Assembly: GCF_002741075.1 (NCBI RefSeq)
Contig: NZ_CP016634.1
Location: forward strand, 4,323,501-4,387,500
DNA length: 64,000 nucleotides
From: Pseudomonas putida
GTDB taxonomy: Bacteria > Pseudomonadota > Gammaproteobacteria > Pseudomonadales > Pseudomonadaceae
Reading direction: 5' to 3'
The translations under genes and the position numbers were made by a program. Shown here piece by piece: positions 19,378-28,865 of this stretch. The notes below the pieces were generated by a model, which was not told the origin of the DNA, made no database searches, and worked only from the letters and a program-made list of their open reading frames with translations. How positions within the stretch are numbered: the stretch's first letter is position 1; each line of letters opens with the position of its first letter.

Positions 19378-20502
19378 ATGCCCCTGCTGACCAGCCCCTT
19401 CGCCGAACTTGACCTGATCCGCCAGCCGGATCAGGCCAACGACCCCTTGCAAGCCTTCGACGCCGCCGACCAGTACCTGCTGGAGCACCTGGCCAGCCAG
19501 GCGCCTGCCGCCGATTGCCGGGTACTGGTGCTCAACGACAGCTTCGGCGCCCTGGCCACCAGCCTGGCGGGCCAGTTGCCGGTCGTCAGCAGCGGCGACT
19601 CGCACCTGGGCCGCGTGGCGCTGGAGAAGAACCTCGCGCGCAACGGCAAGCCGTTCGACAGCGTGCCCTTCGTGCCGGCCAGCGAGACCTGGCAAGGGAC
19701 GTTCGACCGGGTGCTGGTGCGCGTGCCCAAGACCCTGGCCTTGCTTGAAGAACAACTGATTCGCCTGCAAGGCCACCTGGCCCCTGGCGCCGAGGTGATC
19801 GCAGGCGCCATGATCAAGCACCTGCCACGCGCGGCAGGTGACCTGATGGAGAAGTACATCGGTCCGGTTCAGGCGTCGCTGGCGCAGAAGAAGGCCCGGC
19901 TGTTGACCGCCACCGCTGCCGAGCGCCCGAGCGCCCAATCGCCCTACCCTACCCGTTATCGCCTGGAGGCTCCGGCCCTGGAGCTGATCAACCACGCCAA
20001 TGTGTTCTGCCGCGAAGGGCTGGACATCGGCACCCGCGCCTTCCTCCCGCACCTACCGCGCAACCTGGGCCAGGCCCGCGTCGCGGACCTTGGCTGCGGC
20101 AATGGTGTGCTGGCGATCGCCAGCGCGCTGGCCAACCCCGAGGCCCATTACACGCTGGTCGACGAGTCGTACATGGCGGTGCAGTCGGCCCGCGAGAACT
20201 GGCAGGCGGCCCTGGGTGAGCGGGATGTGGAAATCCGCGCCGCCGATGGTCTGGCGGGGCTGGAGAAACAGTCGCTGGACGTGGTGCTGTGCAACCCGCC
20301 GTTCCACCAGCAGCAGGTCGTAGGAGATTTCCTAGCCTGGCGCATGTTCCAGCAGGCCCGTGAGGCGTTGGTCGTGGGTGGGGCGCTGTACATCGTCGGC
20401 AACCGCCACCTGGGCTATCACAGCAAGCTGGGGCGGTTGTTCCGAGGGGTCGAGCAAGTAGCGGCGACGCCGAAGTTCGTGATTCTCAAGGCCCGCAAGT
20501 AA
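19378..20502 (+). CDS. rlmG: 23S rRNA guanine-N2 methyltransferase RlmG
   Basis: Methylates N2 of G1835 (E. coli numbering) in 23S rRNA with S-adenosylmethionine. It is 374 aa with the two-domain layout of RsmC/RlmG: a degenerate N-terminal MTase-like half and a catalytic C-terminal half with DLGCGNG and the NPPFH amino-methylase motif. The ATG at 19378 (MPLLTSPF) is chosen because the family starts there. An in-frame GTG-like start upstream at 19357 is possible; the ribosome site is weak for both. It is divergent from fpr. Confidence 0.9.
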   Translation: MPLLTSPFAELDLIRQPDQANDPLQAFDAADQYLLEHLASQAPAADCRVLVLNDSFGALATSLAGQLPVVSSGDSHLGRVALEKNLARNGKPFDSVPFVPASETWQGTFDRVLVRVPKTLALLEEQLIRLQGHLAPGAEVIAGAMIKHLPRAAGDLMEKYIGPVQASLAQKKARLLTATAAERPSAQSPYPTRYRLEAPALELINHANVFCREGLDIGTRAFLPHLPRNLGQARVADLGCGNGVLAIASALANPEAHYTLVDESYMAVQSARENWQAALGERDVEIRAADGLAGLEKQSLDVVLCNPPFHQQQVVGDFLAWRMFQQAREALVVGGALYIVGNRHLGYHSKLGRLFRGVEQVAATPKFVILKARK

Positions 20503-20509
20503 CCTGATC

Positions 20510-20528
20510 GGGGCCGCCTTGCGGCCCC
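20510..20528. terminator. Bidirectional terminator hairpin
   Basis: GGGGCCGC pairs with GCGGCCCC across a CTT loop, between the convergent rlmG and DUF2474 genes. There is no U tract on either side. Confidence 0.5.
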
Positions 20529-20533
20529 AGGGT

Positions 20534-20674
20534 TCAATGAGTGCTCAACCCCGCCGCACTCATGAACATCCGCATCAGCCAGGCCACCACGCCGAGGGCG
20601 GCCACGCTGCCCGCCCAGATCAGCACCAGCCAGCCCAGACGCTGCCACAAGGGCTTCTTCTGTTCAGCCATCAT
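20534..20674 (-). CDS. DUF2474 small membrane protein of the Cio oxidase
   Basis: A 46-aa protein of one membrane helix with a KKPLWQRLGWLVLIWAGSV start and Trp/Leu-rich core, encoded 11 bases after cioB. It has the size, topology and position of the DUF2474 proteins found with cyanide-insensitive bd oxidases, analogous to CydX for cytochrome bd-I. It probably stabilises or matures the oxidase (inference). An excellent AGGAGG site precedes the double ATG; the start could be the second ATG at 20671. Confidence 0.85.
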   Translation of the reverse strand: MMAEQKKPLWQRLGWLVLIWAGSVAALGVVAWLMRMFMSAAGLSTH

Positions 20675-20685
20675 CACCCGTCCTC

Positions 20686-21693
20686 CTAGTGATAGCCCTG
20701 GTCATGGGTCACCTTGCCGCGGAACACGTAGTAGCTCCAGAAGGTGTATCCCAGGATGAACGGCAGGATGAACAACGTCCCCACCAGCATGAAGCCCTGG
20801 CTCTGTGGCGGTGCCGCGGCATCCCAGATGGAGATCGACGGCGGGATGATGTTCGGCCAAAGGCTTATGCCCAAGCCGCTGTAACCCAGGAAGATCAGCA
20901 CCAGCGTCAGCAGGAACGGGGTGTAGTGCGCATTGCGCGCCACCGCCCGCAACAGGCCGTAGAAGGTCACCAACACCAGGATCGGCACCGGCATGAACCA
21001 GATCAGGTTGGGCATGCTGAACCAGCGGTCGGCGATCTGCGGATAGGCCAGCGGCGTCCACAGGCTGACGATACCGATCACCGCCAGCAGCACCAGCGCC
21101 AGGGGCCGCCCCAGGTCATGCATCTGCTGTTGCAGCGGGCCTTCGGTCTTCATGATCAGCCAGGTGCAACCAAGCAGGCTGTAGGCCACGATCAGGCCTA
21201 CCCCGGAGAACAGGCTGAACGGGGTCAACCAGTCGAACGCCCCGCCGGCATAGTGGCGGTCGACCACTTTGAAACCTTCGATGAAGGCCCCCAGGGCCAC
21301 GCCCTGGAAGAAGGTCGCCACCAGCGAACCCCAGATGAACGCCTTGTCCCAGAGGTGGCGCTTCTGCGCCGTGGCCTTGAAGCGGAATTCGAACGCCACA
21401 CCCCGGAAGATCAACCCCACCAACATCAGGATCAGCGGCAGGTACAGCGCTTCGAGCACCACCGAGTAGGCCATCGGGAAGGCACCGAACAACCCCGCGC
21501 CCCCCAGCACCAGCCAAGTCTCGTTGCCGTCCCATACGGGGGCCACGGTGTTCATCATCACATCACGGTCACGCTCTGCCTTGACGAAGGGGAAGAGCAT
21601 GCCGATCCCCAGGTCGAAGCCGTCCATCACTACGTACATCATCACACCGAAGATGATGATCACGGCCCAGATCAACGGAAGGTCGATACCCAT
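20686..21693 (-). CDS. cioB: Cyanide-insensitive terminal oxidase subunit II
   Basis: Subunit II of the bd-type quinol oxidase; partner of CioA in the inner membrane. The protein is 335 aa, shorter than E. coli CydB and typical of CioB. It has the N-terminal MDGFDLGIGMLFPF and WDGNETWLVLGG motifs and eight to nine hydrophobic helices. It starts 3 bases after the cioA stop, so the two are almost certainly co-translated. The small DUF2474 gene follows. Confidence 0.95.
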   Translation of the reverse strand: MGIDLPLIWAVIIIFGVMMYVVMDGFDLGIGMLFPFVKAERDRDVMMNTVAPVWDGNETWLVLGGAGLFGAFPMAYSVVLEALYLPLILMLVGLIFRGVAFEFRFKATAQKRHLWDKAFIWGSLVATFFQGVALGAFIEGFKVVDRHYAGGAFDWLTPFSLFSGVGLIVAYSLLGCTWLIMKTEGPLQQQMHDLGRPLALVLLAVIGIVSLWTPLAYPQIADRWFSMPNLIWFMPVPILVLVTFYGLLRAVARNAHYTPFLLTLVLIFLGYSGLGISLWPNIIPPSISIWDAAAPPQSQGFMLVGTLFILPFILGYTFWSYYVFRGKVTHDQGYH

Positions 21694-21696
21694 GGC

Positions 21697-23133
21697 TCAG
21701 TTCCCCTTGCTCAGACTGGCGGAATCGGCCTGATGGCCTTCATCGGCGGCGGACAGCGGCCGCGCCGGCGTGCGTTGCTGGCCAGGCCCGCCAGGATTGT
21801 GCTCATCGCCCTCGCCGGTCTTCGGCCCTTTGCGCACCAGGCGCATCATGTAGCCAAGGCCGGTGCCGAACAGCGCGAAGTAGACCACCACGAAGATCAC
21901 CAATGTCAGGCCCAACTGACCGTAGCTGTGGTTGGAAACCCCATCGGCGGTGCGCATCAGGCCATAGACCACCCAAGGTTGACGGCCGATTTCAGTGGTG
22001 AACCAGCCGGCCAGCAGCGCGATCAACCCCGACGGCCCCATCCACAGCACCAGGTGCAGGAATGGCCGCGAGCTATACAACGTGCCGCGCTTGCGCAGCC
22101 ACAGGCTCCAGAAACCGACGGCGATCATCAGAAGGCCCAGGCCGACCATGACCCGGAACGACCAGAACACGATGGTCGAGTTGGGACGGTCTTCGGGCGG
22201 GAACTCCTTCATCGCCGGGACCTGCTTGTCCAGACTGTGGGTCAGGATCAGGCTGCCGAGCGCCGGGATCTCGATCTTGAAGTGGGTGGTCTCGGCCTTC
22301 ATGTCCGGGATGCCGAACAGGATCAGCGGCGTCGGCTCACCGGGCTTGTTTTCCCAATGGCCTTCGATAGCGGCGATCTTCACAGGCTGGTGCTTGAGGG
22401 TATTCAAACCATGGAAGTCACCGATCACCGCCTGAATCGGCGCGACGATCAGCGCCATCCACATGGCCATCGACAGCATCTTGCGCACCGCCGGGTTGTC
22501 CCGCCCGCGCAGCAGGTGCCAGGCGGCCGAGGCGCCGACGAAGAAGGCCGTGGAGACGAACGCGGCAGTGGCCATGTGCATCAGGCGGAAGGGGAAGGAC
22601 GGGTTGAATATCACCGCCAGCCAGTCCACCGGGACCACCCGACCATCGATGATCTCGTGGCCCTGGGGCGTCTGCATCCAGCTGTTGGAGGCCAGGATCC
22701 AGAACGTCGAGACCAGCGTCCCGAGCGCCACCATGACCGTGGAGAAGAAGTGCAGGCCTCGACCGACGCGGTTCCAGCCAAACAGCATGACGCCCAGGAA
22801 GCCCGCCTCGAGGAAGAAGGCCGTGAGCACTTCGTAGGTCAGCAAGGGGCCGGTGATTGCGCCCGCAAAGTCAGAGAAACGGCTCCAGTTGGTGCCGAAC
22901 TGATACGCCATGACCAGGCCTGAGACCACACCCATGCCGAAGTTGACGGCAAAGATCTTGGACCAGAAGTGGTAGAGGTCACGGTAGGTGTTGTTGCCGG
23001 TCCTGAGCCAGAGGCCCTCAAGAACCGCCAGGTAGCTCGCCAGGCCAATGGTGATGGCCGGGAACAGGATATGAAAGGATACGGTAAACGCAAACTGGAT
23101 TCGGGCGAGCTCCAAGGCCTCTAAACCGAACAT
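21697..23133 (-). CDS. cioA: Cyanide-insensitive terminal oxidase subunit I
   Basis: Subunit I of a bd-type quinol:O2 oxidoreductase that resists cyanide and supports respiration when haem-copper oxidases are blocked. It is 478 aa. Haem-ligand and quinol regions are present (LARIQFAFTVSFHILFPA with the conserved His, GRGLHFFSTVMVALGT, SWMQTPQG). The Q-loop is short, the mark of CioA against CydA. The C-terminal tail is hydrophilic. First gene of cioA-cioB-DUF2474. A dyad matching ANR/FNR sites lies 146 bases upstream. Confidence 0.95.
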   Translation of the reverse strand: MFGLEALELARIQFAFTVSFHILFPAITIGLASYLAVLEGLWLRTGNNTYRDLYHFWSKIFAVNFGMGVVSGLVMAYQFGTNWSRFSDFAGAITGPLLTYEVLTAFFLEAGFLGVMLFGWNRVGRGLHFFSTVMVALGTLVSTFWILASNSWMQTPQGHEIIDGRVVPVDWLAVIFNPSFPFRLMHMATAAFVSTAFFVGASAAWHLLRGRDNPAVRKMLSMAMWMALIVAPIQAVIGDFHGLNTLKHQPVKIAAIEGHWENKPGEPTPLILFGIPDMKAETTHFKIEIPALGSLILTHSLDKQVPAMKEFPPEDRPNSTIVFWSFRVMVGLGLLMIAVGFWSLWLRKRGTLYSSRPFLHLVLWMGPSGLIALLAGWFTTEIGRQPWVVYGLMRTADGVSNHSYGQLGLTLVIFVVVYFALFGTGLGYMMRLVRKGPKTGEGDEHNPGGPGQQRTPARPLSAADEGHQADSASLSKGN

Positions 23134-23278
23134 AGTGCTTCCTCTTCAGGTAATCCGGCGTTCGGGCTCGTGACCCTGACGCCCACTGCCCCCACGGTTA
23201 TCGAGTGCGCTGTTGTGGAATTGTTCTGTTCGATCGCAGGGATTGCGGCCAATGGCCAGATCGTTGCATTTGGAACGA

Positions 23279-23292
23279 TTGACCCAAGTCAA
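23279..23292. promoter_or_regulatory. ANR/FNR-type box upstream of cioA
   Basis: TTGACCCAAGTCAA has perfect 5-bp arms with a 4-bp spacer, fitting the TTGAT-N4-ATCAA class with the TTGAC variant. ANR controls cioAB in pseudomonads. The rest of the 343-base gap 23134-23476 carries the two divergent promoters and no further gene that I can see. Confidence 0.6.
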
Positions 23293-23414
23293 CGACTGCT
23301 GGCAAGCATAGACCCGAATGCGCCGCCGAGCCGTGTGGTTGATTGCCGCGTGACCGGTTGTCCCACCGTCTTGAAGGGGCGTGAAAAAGCTGCCTGTCTC
23401 GGCAAACAGCAACC

Positions 23415-23427
23415 GTTTGTTACAAAC
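23415..23427. promoter_or_regulatory. GTTTGTTACAAAC dyad before the MFS gene
   Basis: A 13-bp palindrome around a central T, 50 bases before the MFS start codon. A likely operator or promoter-overlapping site; no regulator gene is adjacent. Confidence 0.35.
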
Positions 23428-23476
23428 AGGTGATACCCTGCAGCGCCTCCCCGTACCGAGGTCAAGGCTCACCGAG

Positions 23477-24697
23477 ATGTCCGATTCCACCCCGCTTATG
23501 CTGCGCCAGCATCGCCCCTTCCTGGCGTTCTGGCTGGCCCGTGTGTTCACCGCCAGCGGCTTCCAGATGCTCACCGTCGCCATCGGCTGGCACCTCTACC
23601 AGTTGACCGGCAACGTCCTGGACCTGGGCCTGGTGGGACTGGTGGAGTTTGCCCCGCGGGTGCTGTTCATGCTGCACACCGGCCACGTCGCCGACCGCTA
23701 TGACCGGCGCCGTGTCGCCGCCCTGTGCCAGAGTCTGCAGGCACTGATCGCCCTGGCGCTGGCCATGGGCAGTGCCACCGACAACGTCAGCCGCGAACTG
23801 ATCTTCGTGCTGGCCTTCCTGCTTGGCGCCACCCGTTCCTTCGAAATGCCCGCCACCCAGGCACTGCTGCCTAACGTGGTGCCTCCAAGTCTGTTTCCCC
23901 GCGCCGTGGCGGCCTCGGCATCGGCGACCCAGGCGGCGACCATCGTCGCTCCGGCCGTGGGTGGCTTTCTCTATGCCTTTGGCAGCATCTGGGTGTACGG
24001 ACCGACCGTGGCGCTCTACGTCATCGCCTGCCTGCTCACCCTGAGCCTCGATGCCCGCCAACAGGTCGCCCAGCGCGGACGCGCCAGCCTGGAGTCCCTG
24101 CTGGCCGGGATCCGCTTCATCCGCAGCCGCCCGGACATCTTCGGCGCGATCTCCCTGGACTTGTTCGCCGTGCTGCTTGGCGGCGCCACGGCCTTGTTGC
24201 CGGTGTTCGCCAAGGACATCCTGCTGACCGGCGCCTGGGGCCTGGGTCTGCTGCGCTCGGCACCAGCGGTGGGGGCGCTGCTGATGTCCCTGTGGCTGGC
24301 GCGTTTTCCGGTGGAGCGCAAAGTGGGCCTGACCATGTTCACCGCCGTCGGTGTGTTCGGCGTGGCCACCATCGCTTTCGGTCTGTCGACCTCGTTCTGG
24401 TTCTCCCTCGCGGTGCTGGTGGTACTGGGCGCGGCGGACATGATCAGCATGGTCATCCGCGGCGCCTTCGTGCAGCTGGAGACGCCGGATGAGATGCGCG
24501 GACGGGTCAGTGCGGTGAACGGGCTGTTCATCGGTGCCTCGAACCAGTTGGGTGAATTCGAGTCCGGGGTGACGGCGCACTGGTTCGGCACCGTGCCGGC
24601 GGTGGTGCTCGGTGGTGTGGGCACATTGGTGGTGACCGGGGCCTGGATGAAGTTGTTCCCGACCTTGGCCAAGCGCGACAAGCTGCACGGCGACTGA
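23477..24697 (+). CDS. MFS transporter, EntS-like
   Basis: Inner-membrane major facilitator of the MFS_3 group that includes the enterobactin exporter EntS. The protein is 406 aa with about 12 hydrophobic segments. The loop 2-3 motif A is seen as GHVADRYDRRRV. It begins MSDSTPLMLRQHRPFLAFWLAR at ATG 23477; the frame is open to 23381 but that part covers the promoter-like region. Substrate unknown: no siderophore or drug genes are adjacent. It is divergent from cioA. Confidence 0.85.
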   Translation: MSDSTPLMLRQHRPFLAFWLARVFTASGFQMLTVAIGWHLYQLTGNVLDLGLVGLVEFAPRVLFMLHTGHVADRYDRRRVAALCQSLQALIALALAMGSATDNVSRELIFVLAFLLGATRSFEMPATQALLPNVVPPSLFPRAVAASASATQAATIVAPAVGGFLYAFGSIWVYGPTVALYVIACLLTLSLDARQQVAQRGRASLESLLAGIRFIRSRPDIFGAISLDLFAVLLGGATALLPVFAKDILLTGAWGLGLLRSAPAVGALLMSLWLARFPVERKVGLTMFTAVGVFGVATIAFGLSTSFWFSLAVLVVLGAADMISMVIRGAFVQLETPDEMRGRVSAVNGLFIGASNQLGEFESGVTAHWFGTVPAVVLGGVGTLVVTGAWMKLFPTLAKRDKLHGD

Positions 24698-24706
24698 AAC
24701 CACCGT

Positions 24707-24783
24707 TCGCGGGTAAACCCCACCGGGATTGCGTCGCTCTTGAGACTTGCGCCGTTCATGTGGGTGCGTTTACCCCCGAACGG
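24707..24783. repeat. Degenerate inverted REP pair
   Basis: TTCGCGGGTAAACCCC at the left and GTGGGTGCGTTTACCCCCGAA at the right form a worn REP pair after the MFS gene. Confidence 0.5.
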
Positions 24784-24950
24784 GCAGGCACAGTCAGCAG
24801 CTTCCCACCGGCCATAGGCCCTTGCCACCCATGCTGGTATGATGCGCGGCTTTTTTGCGCCCCACACAAATGCAGGCATCGTCGACGGTCTGTGCTTTGC
24901 TGATTGGGGACGATTCAATCGCGGCGCCGGGGGCGCCTTGGGGAGCGGGC

Positions 24951-26246
24951 ATGCTGGAAAGGCTGTTTCAACTAAACGCACACAACACCAACGTGCGCAC
25001 CGAGATTCTCGCGGGCGTCACCACCTTCCTGGCCATGGCCTACATCCTGTTCGTCAACCCGAGCATCCTCGGCGAGACCGGCATGGACAAAGGCGCGATC
25101 TTCGTCGCCACGTGCCTTGCCGCCGCCATCGGCTCGGTGACCATGGGCCTGATCGCCAACTACCCCATCGCCCTGGCACCGGGCATGGGCCTGAACGCCT
25201 TCTTCACCTACACCGTGGTCCTGCACATGGGCCACACCTGGCAGGTGGCCCTGGGCGCGGTCTTCCTCTCGGCGGTGCTGTTCTTCCTGCTGTCGATCTT
25301 CCGCATCCGCGAATGGATCGTTAACAGCATTCCACTGCCGCTGCGCTCGGCCATCGCCGCCGGCATCGGGCTGTTCCTGGCGCTGATCGCCCTGCACAAC
25401 GCAGGTATCGTCGTGGACAACCCGGCCACCCTGGTAGGCTTGGGCGACCTCAAGCAACCCGCACCGATCCTGGCGACCCTGGGCTTCTTCCTGATCGTGG
25501 CCCTGGAGGCCATGAAAGTCCGCGGCGCCGTGCTGATCGGCATTTTGGCGGTGACCCTGGCCTCGATCCTGATGGGCGTGACGCCGTTCGGTGGCGTGGT
25601 GTCCATGCCGCCCTCGCTGGCGCCGACCTTCCTGCAACTGGACATCAAGGGCGCCCTGGACGTCGGCCTGATCAGCGTGATCTTTGCCTTCCTGTTCGTC
25701 GACCTGTTCGACAACTCCGGCACCTTGATCGGCGTGGCCAAGCGCGCCGGCCTGATGGGCAAGGACGGCCACATGCCGAAGATGGGCCGGGCCCTGATCG
25801 CCGACAGCACCGCCGCCATGGCCGGCTCGCTGCTGGGCACCTCGACCACCACCAGCTACATCGAATCCGCCGCGGGCGTGAGCGCCGGCGGCCGCACGGG
25901 CCTGACCGCCATCGTGGTCGCGATCCTGTTCCTGCTGGCGCTGTTCTTCGCGCCATTGGCCGGTAGCGTACCGGCCTTCGCCACCGCGCCCGCGCTGCTG
26001 TTCGTCGCGGTGCTGATGGCCTCGGGCCTGGCGGAAATAAACTGGGACGACGTCACCGAAGCCGCGCCGGTGGTGGTCACCGCCCTGGCCATGCCGCTGA
26101 CCTACTCGATCGCCAACGGCATCGCCTTCGGCTTCATCACCTGGACCGCCATCAAGCTGATCTCCGGCCGCTACCGCGACCTGAACTCGGCGCTGGTGAT
26201 CCTTTCCATCCTGTTCGTCATCAAGCTGGGCTGGTTCAACGCATGA
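24951..26246 (+). CDS. AzgA-type adenine/guanine/hypoxanthine permease
   Basis: Inner-membrane purine uptake protein of the AzgA branch of NCS2 (AdeP, GhxP, PbuG relatives). It is 431 aa with family motifs [47 protein letters not shown] and [15 protein letters not shown]. The ATG at 24951 follows GGGGAG; the open frame to 24855 is not conserved. Its stop overlaps the trmA start by four bases, so trmA is probably translationally coupled. Exact purine preference cannot be read from sequence. Confidence 0.92.
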   Translation: MLERLFQLNAHNTNVRTEILAGVTTFLAMAYILFVNPSILGETGMDKGAIFVATCLAAAIGSVTMGLIANYPIALAPGMGLNAFFTYTVVLHMGHTWQVALGAVFLSAVLFFLLSIFRIREWIVNSIPLPLRSAIAAGIGLFLALIALHNAGIVVDNPATLVGLGDLKQPAPILATLGFFLIVALEAMKVRGAVLIGILAVTLASILMGVTPFGGVVSMPPSLAPTFLQLDIKGALDVGLISVIFAFLFVDLFDNSGTLIGVAKRAGLMGKDGHMPKMGRALIADSTAAMAGSLLGTSTTTSYIESAAGVSAGGRTGLTAIVVAILFLLALFFAPLAGSVPAFATAPALLFVAVLMASGLAEINWDDVTEAAPVVVTALAMPLTYSIANGIAFGFITWTAIKLISGRYRDLNSALVILSILFVIKLGWFNA

Positions 26247-27328
26247 GTGCTGTTTTCGACCCTTCCGCCTATTCCACGCAGCTTGAGGGCAAAGTCGCCC
26301 GGCTGCGTGAACTGCTGGCGCCGTTCGGCGCGCCGGAGCCGGCCGTCTTCGACTCGCCACGCGAGCACTATCGCCTGCGCGCCGAGTTTCGCCTGTGGCG
26401 CGAGGAGGGCCAGCGCCACTACGCGATGTTCGCCCCGGGCGAGAAACACCAGGCGATCCTGATCGACGATTTCCCCATCGCGAGCGAACAGATCAACGCC
26501 CTGATGCCGCGCCTGAAGGCCGCCTGGCAGGCCAGCGAGGAGCTGGGTAACCGCCTCTTCCAGGTGGAGTTCCTCACCACCCTGGCCGGCGATGCCATGA
26601 TCACCCTGTGCTACCACCGCCCGCTCGATGAGGCCTGGGAAGCCGCTGCACGGCAATTGTCCGAGGACCTGGGCGTCAGCATCATCGGCCGCTCCAAGGG
26701 CAAGCGCCTGGTCATCGGTCGCGACTATGCCGTGGAAAAACTGGATGTGGCTGGCCGCGTATTCAGCTATCGCCAGCCCGAAGGCGCCTTCACCCAGCCC
26801 AACGGCGCGGTGAACCAGAAGATGCTGAGCTGGGCCTTCGAGGCCATCGGCGATCGTGAGGATGATCTGCTGGAGCTCTATTGCGGCAACGGCAACTTCA
26901 CCCTGCCGTTGGCCACCCGCGTGCGCCAGGTGCTGGCGACCGAAATCAGCAAGACATCGGTCAATGCCGCGCTGAGCAACCTGGATGAGAACGGAGTGGA
27001 CAACGTGCGTCTGGTGCGCCTGTCGGCCGAAGAGCTGACCCAGGCGCTGAACGAGGTGCGTCCGTTCCGTCGCCTGGAAGGCATCGACCTGAAAAGCTAC
27101 GACTTCGGCACGGTGTTCGTCGACCCGCCGCGCGCCGGCATGGACCCCGACACCTGCGAACTGACCCGCCGCTTCGAGCGGATCCTGTACATCTCGTGCA
27201 ACCCCGAGACACTGGCGGCCAACATCGCCCAGTTGCAGGACACCCACCGCATCGAGCGTTGCGCGCTGTTCGACCAGTTCCCGTACACCCACCACATGGA
27301 AAGCGGCGTACTGCTGGTTCGACGCTGA
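26243..27328 (+). CDS. trmA: tRNA (uracil-5-)-methyltransferase
   Basis: Makes 5-methyluridine (ribothymidine) at U54 of the tRNA T loop. It is 361 aa. The SAM site reads [14 protein letters not shown], the motif DPPRAGMD precedes the nucleophilic cysteine in [10 protein letters not shown], and the C-terminal [11 protein letters not shown] is typical. There is no TRAM domain or iron-sulfur cysteine cluster, which separates it from RlmD/RlmC. It overlaps the purine permease gene by ATGA. Confidence 0.96.
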   Translation: MSAVFDPSAYSTQLEGKVARLRELLAPFGAPEPAVFDSPREHYRLRAEFRLWREEGQRHYAMFAPGEKHQAILIDDFPIASEQINALMPRLKAAWQASEELGNRLFQVEFLTTLAGDAMITLCYHRPLDEAWEAAARQLSEDLGVSIIGRSKGKRLVIGRDYAVEKLDVAGRVFSYRQPEGAFTQPNGAVNQKMLSWAFEAIGDREDDLLELYCGNGNFTLPLATRVRQVLATEISKTSVNAALSNLDENGVDNVRLVRLSAEELTQALNEVRPFRRLEGIDLKSYDFGTVFVDPPRAGMDPDTCELTRRFERILYISCNPETLAANIAQLQDTHRIERCALFDQFPYTHHMESGVLLVRR

Positions 27329-27337
27329 TCCGCGCAA

Positions 27338-27362
27338 TGGCGGGGTCGCCCTGGCCCCGCCA
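27338..27362 (+). terminator. Likely terminator hairpin of trmA
   Basis: TGGCGGGG pairs with CCCCGCCA around a 9-base loop, 10 bases after the trmA stop. There is no U tract, so it may only protect the transcript end. Confidence 0.45.
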
Positions 27363-27386
27363 CTGGCAGCAAGGAGCGATGTGCCA

Positions 27387-28292
27387 ATGGACCAGTTGAG
27401 CGCCATGCAGACCTTTCGCCGGGTCGTCGACCTCGGCAGTTTCAGCGCCGCCGCCGTCCAGGCCGGCGTGTCCCACACCGTACTGTCACGCCAGGTGAAG
27501 AATCTCGAGCGCCAGCTCGGCACGCAACTGCTCACCCGAACCACGCGCCGGCTGCACCTGACAGAAGCCGGGGGGCTGTTCTATCGTCACTGCGTGCAGA
27601 TCCTCGAACAGATGCAGGCCATGGCCCTGGAGTTGTCCGAGCACCAGCAACAACCGACCGGCACTTTGCGCTTGAGCGTGTCCACCGCCTTTGGCGAACT
27701 GGAGCTGGGGCGATGGTTGCCAGACTTCGTCGAACGCCATGAGCGCCTGCAGATCGAGCTCAACTGCACAGACCGCTTCGTCGACTTGCTAGCGGAAGAA
27801 ACCGATGTCTGCCTACGGGTCACCGACCACCTACCCGACTCCAGCCTAGTGGCACGCAGACTGGCGACCAGCGACGTCGTGCTGGTCGCCGCGCCAGCCT
27901 ACCTCCAGCGCCATGGCACACCCAGCACACCCGACGCACTCGCCGCCCACCCGCTGCTCGGCTACAGCCAACTGCTGCACCCACAACGGCTGTTGCTCAC
28001 TGGCGCCAATGACGAGCAGCGCCAGGTCCTGATGCCTTCGCGCCTGAGCGCCAACTCGCCCATGGCCTTGCGCGCCGCCGCCATCGGAGGCCTGGGCATC
28101 GCCAGCTTCGATCGCTTCATCGTTCATGACGCCCTGCGTGATGGGCGATTGGTGCCGGTGCTCGCGCAATGGTCACTGCCCCCACGCACCCTCTATGCCG
28201 TATACCCCCAAAGCCGTTACCTGGCTCCCAAGGTCCGTGCCCTGCTCGATTATGTACAGGCGTACTACGCCCAACCGCGCTGGCAAGACTGA
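27387..28292 (+). CDS. LysR family transcriptional regulator
   Basis: A 301-aa LysR protein with the N-terminal winged helix (LSAMQTFRRVVDLGSFSAAAVQAGVS) and a type-2 periplasmic-binding-like effector domain (LRLSVSTAFGELELGRWLPDF). It belongs to the large CrgA/DsdC-like group with short N-terminus. I start at ATG 27387, giving MDQLSAM; a GTG at 27381 is closer to AAGGAG and possible. It is read toward the cupin gene 103 bases downstream, which it could regulate, but target and effector are unknown. Confidence 0.87.
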   Translation: MDQLSAMQTFRRVVDLGSFSAAAVQAGVSHTVLSRQVKNLERQLGTQLLTRTTRRLHLTEAGGLFYRHCVQILEQMQAMALELSEHQQQPTGTLRLSVSTAFGELELGRWLPDFVERHERLQIELNCTDRFVDLLAEETDVCLRVTDHLPDSSLVARRLATSDVVLVAAPAYLQRHGTPSTPDALAAHPLLGYSQLLHPQRLLLTGANDEQRQVLMPSRLSANSPMALRAAAIGGLGIASFDRFIVHDALRDGRLVPVLAQWSLPPRTLYAVYPQSRYLAPKVRALLDYVQAYYAQPRWQD

Positions 28293-28395
28293 CCTGTGCA
28301 CAAAGAGCACAAGTCATGAACATTGAATAATGTATTTGTGCGAAAACAGATTGATTAACCTTCGCCTCACACCCATCACGCGAAGGAGTCACCCC

Positions 28396-28833
28396 ATGAA
28401 AGCACTGCACGCGCTGTTCACCGGTCTGACCTTGGTCACCCTGGCCGGCGCGGCTCTTGCCGCCAACGATAGGCTGGTCTCGGTCCCTGACAGTACCACC
28501 CTGAAATGGCAGGACGTGCCAGGAACCCAAGGCGTGGTGAGCTTTGCCAATGTCGAAGGTGAGCTGTTCGGCAACGGCCCCTACTCGGCCTTCGTGAAGT
28601 TCCGCAAAGGCACCGACAACGGCCTGCATATGCACAGCCAGACCCTGCCGACAGTGGTGCTCAGCGGCACATTCTATGCGGTGATCGATGGCAAGCGCAC
28701 CGAGTACCCGGCGGGCGCCTACTACCAACTGCCTGCCAAGCTGGTGCATCAGAGCGGTTGCACCGCAGTTGCCGATTGCCTGTTGTTCCAGTACCAGGCC
28801 GATGCATTCGACCTGGTTCCAGCCAAAGGCTAA
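28396..28833 (+). CDS. Exported single-domain cupin
   Basis: A 145-aa protein with a clear signal peptide (charged start, hydrophobic core, AALAA cleavage site near residue 23), so periplasmic. The mature part is one cupin barrel with GLHMHSQTLPTVVLSG (His-x-His) and a later LPAKLVHQSG histidine, suggesting a bound divalent metal. No reaction can be assigned. An AAGGAG site precedes the start. The gene follows the LysR gene and converges on pcaG across a shared hairpin. Confidence 0.82.
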   Translation: MKALHALFTGLTLVTLAGAALAANDRLVSVPDSTTLKWQDVPGTQGVVSFANVEGELFGNGPYSAFVKFRKGTDNGLHMHSQTLPTVVLSGTFYAVIDGKRTEYPAGAYYQLPAKLVHQSGCTAVADCLLFQYQADAFDLVPAKG

Positions 28834-28839
28834 GCGTCT

Positions 28840-28858
28840 GGGGCCGCGACGCGGCCCC
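28840..28858. terminator. Bidirectional terminator hairpin
   Basis: GGGGCCGC pairs with GCGGCCCC across GAC, between the convergent cupin and pcaG genes. Confidence 0.55.
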
Positions 28859-28865
28859 GATTCAC

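Noticed and set aside
20689..22923. 744-aa plus-strand open frame across cioA and cioB
   Set aside because: Extremely His/Gln/Arg-rich shadow frame opposite two complete oxidase genes.
24016..24981. 321-aa minus-strand open frame over the MFS gene end
   Set aside because: Shadow frame; no ribosome site or domain, and it spans a degraded REP pair.
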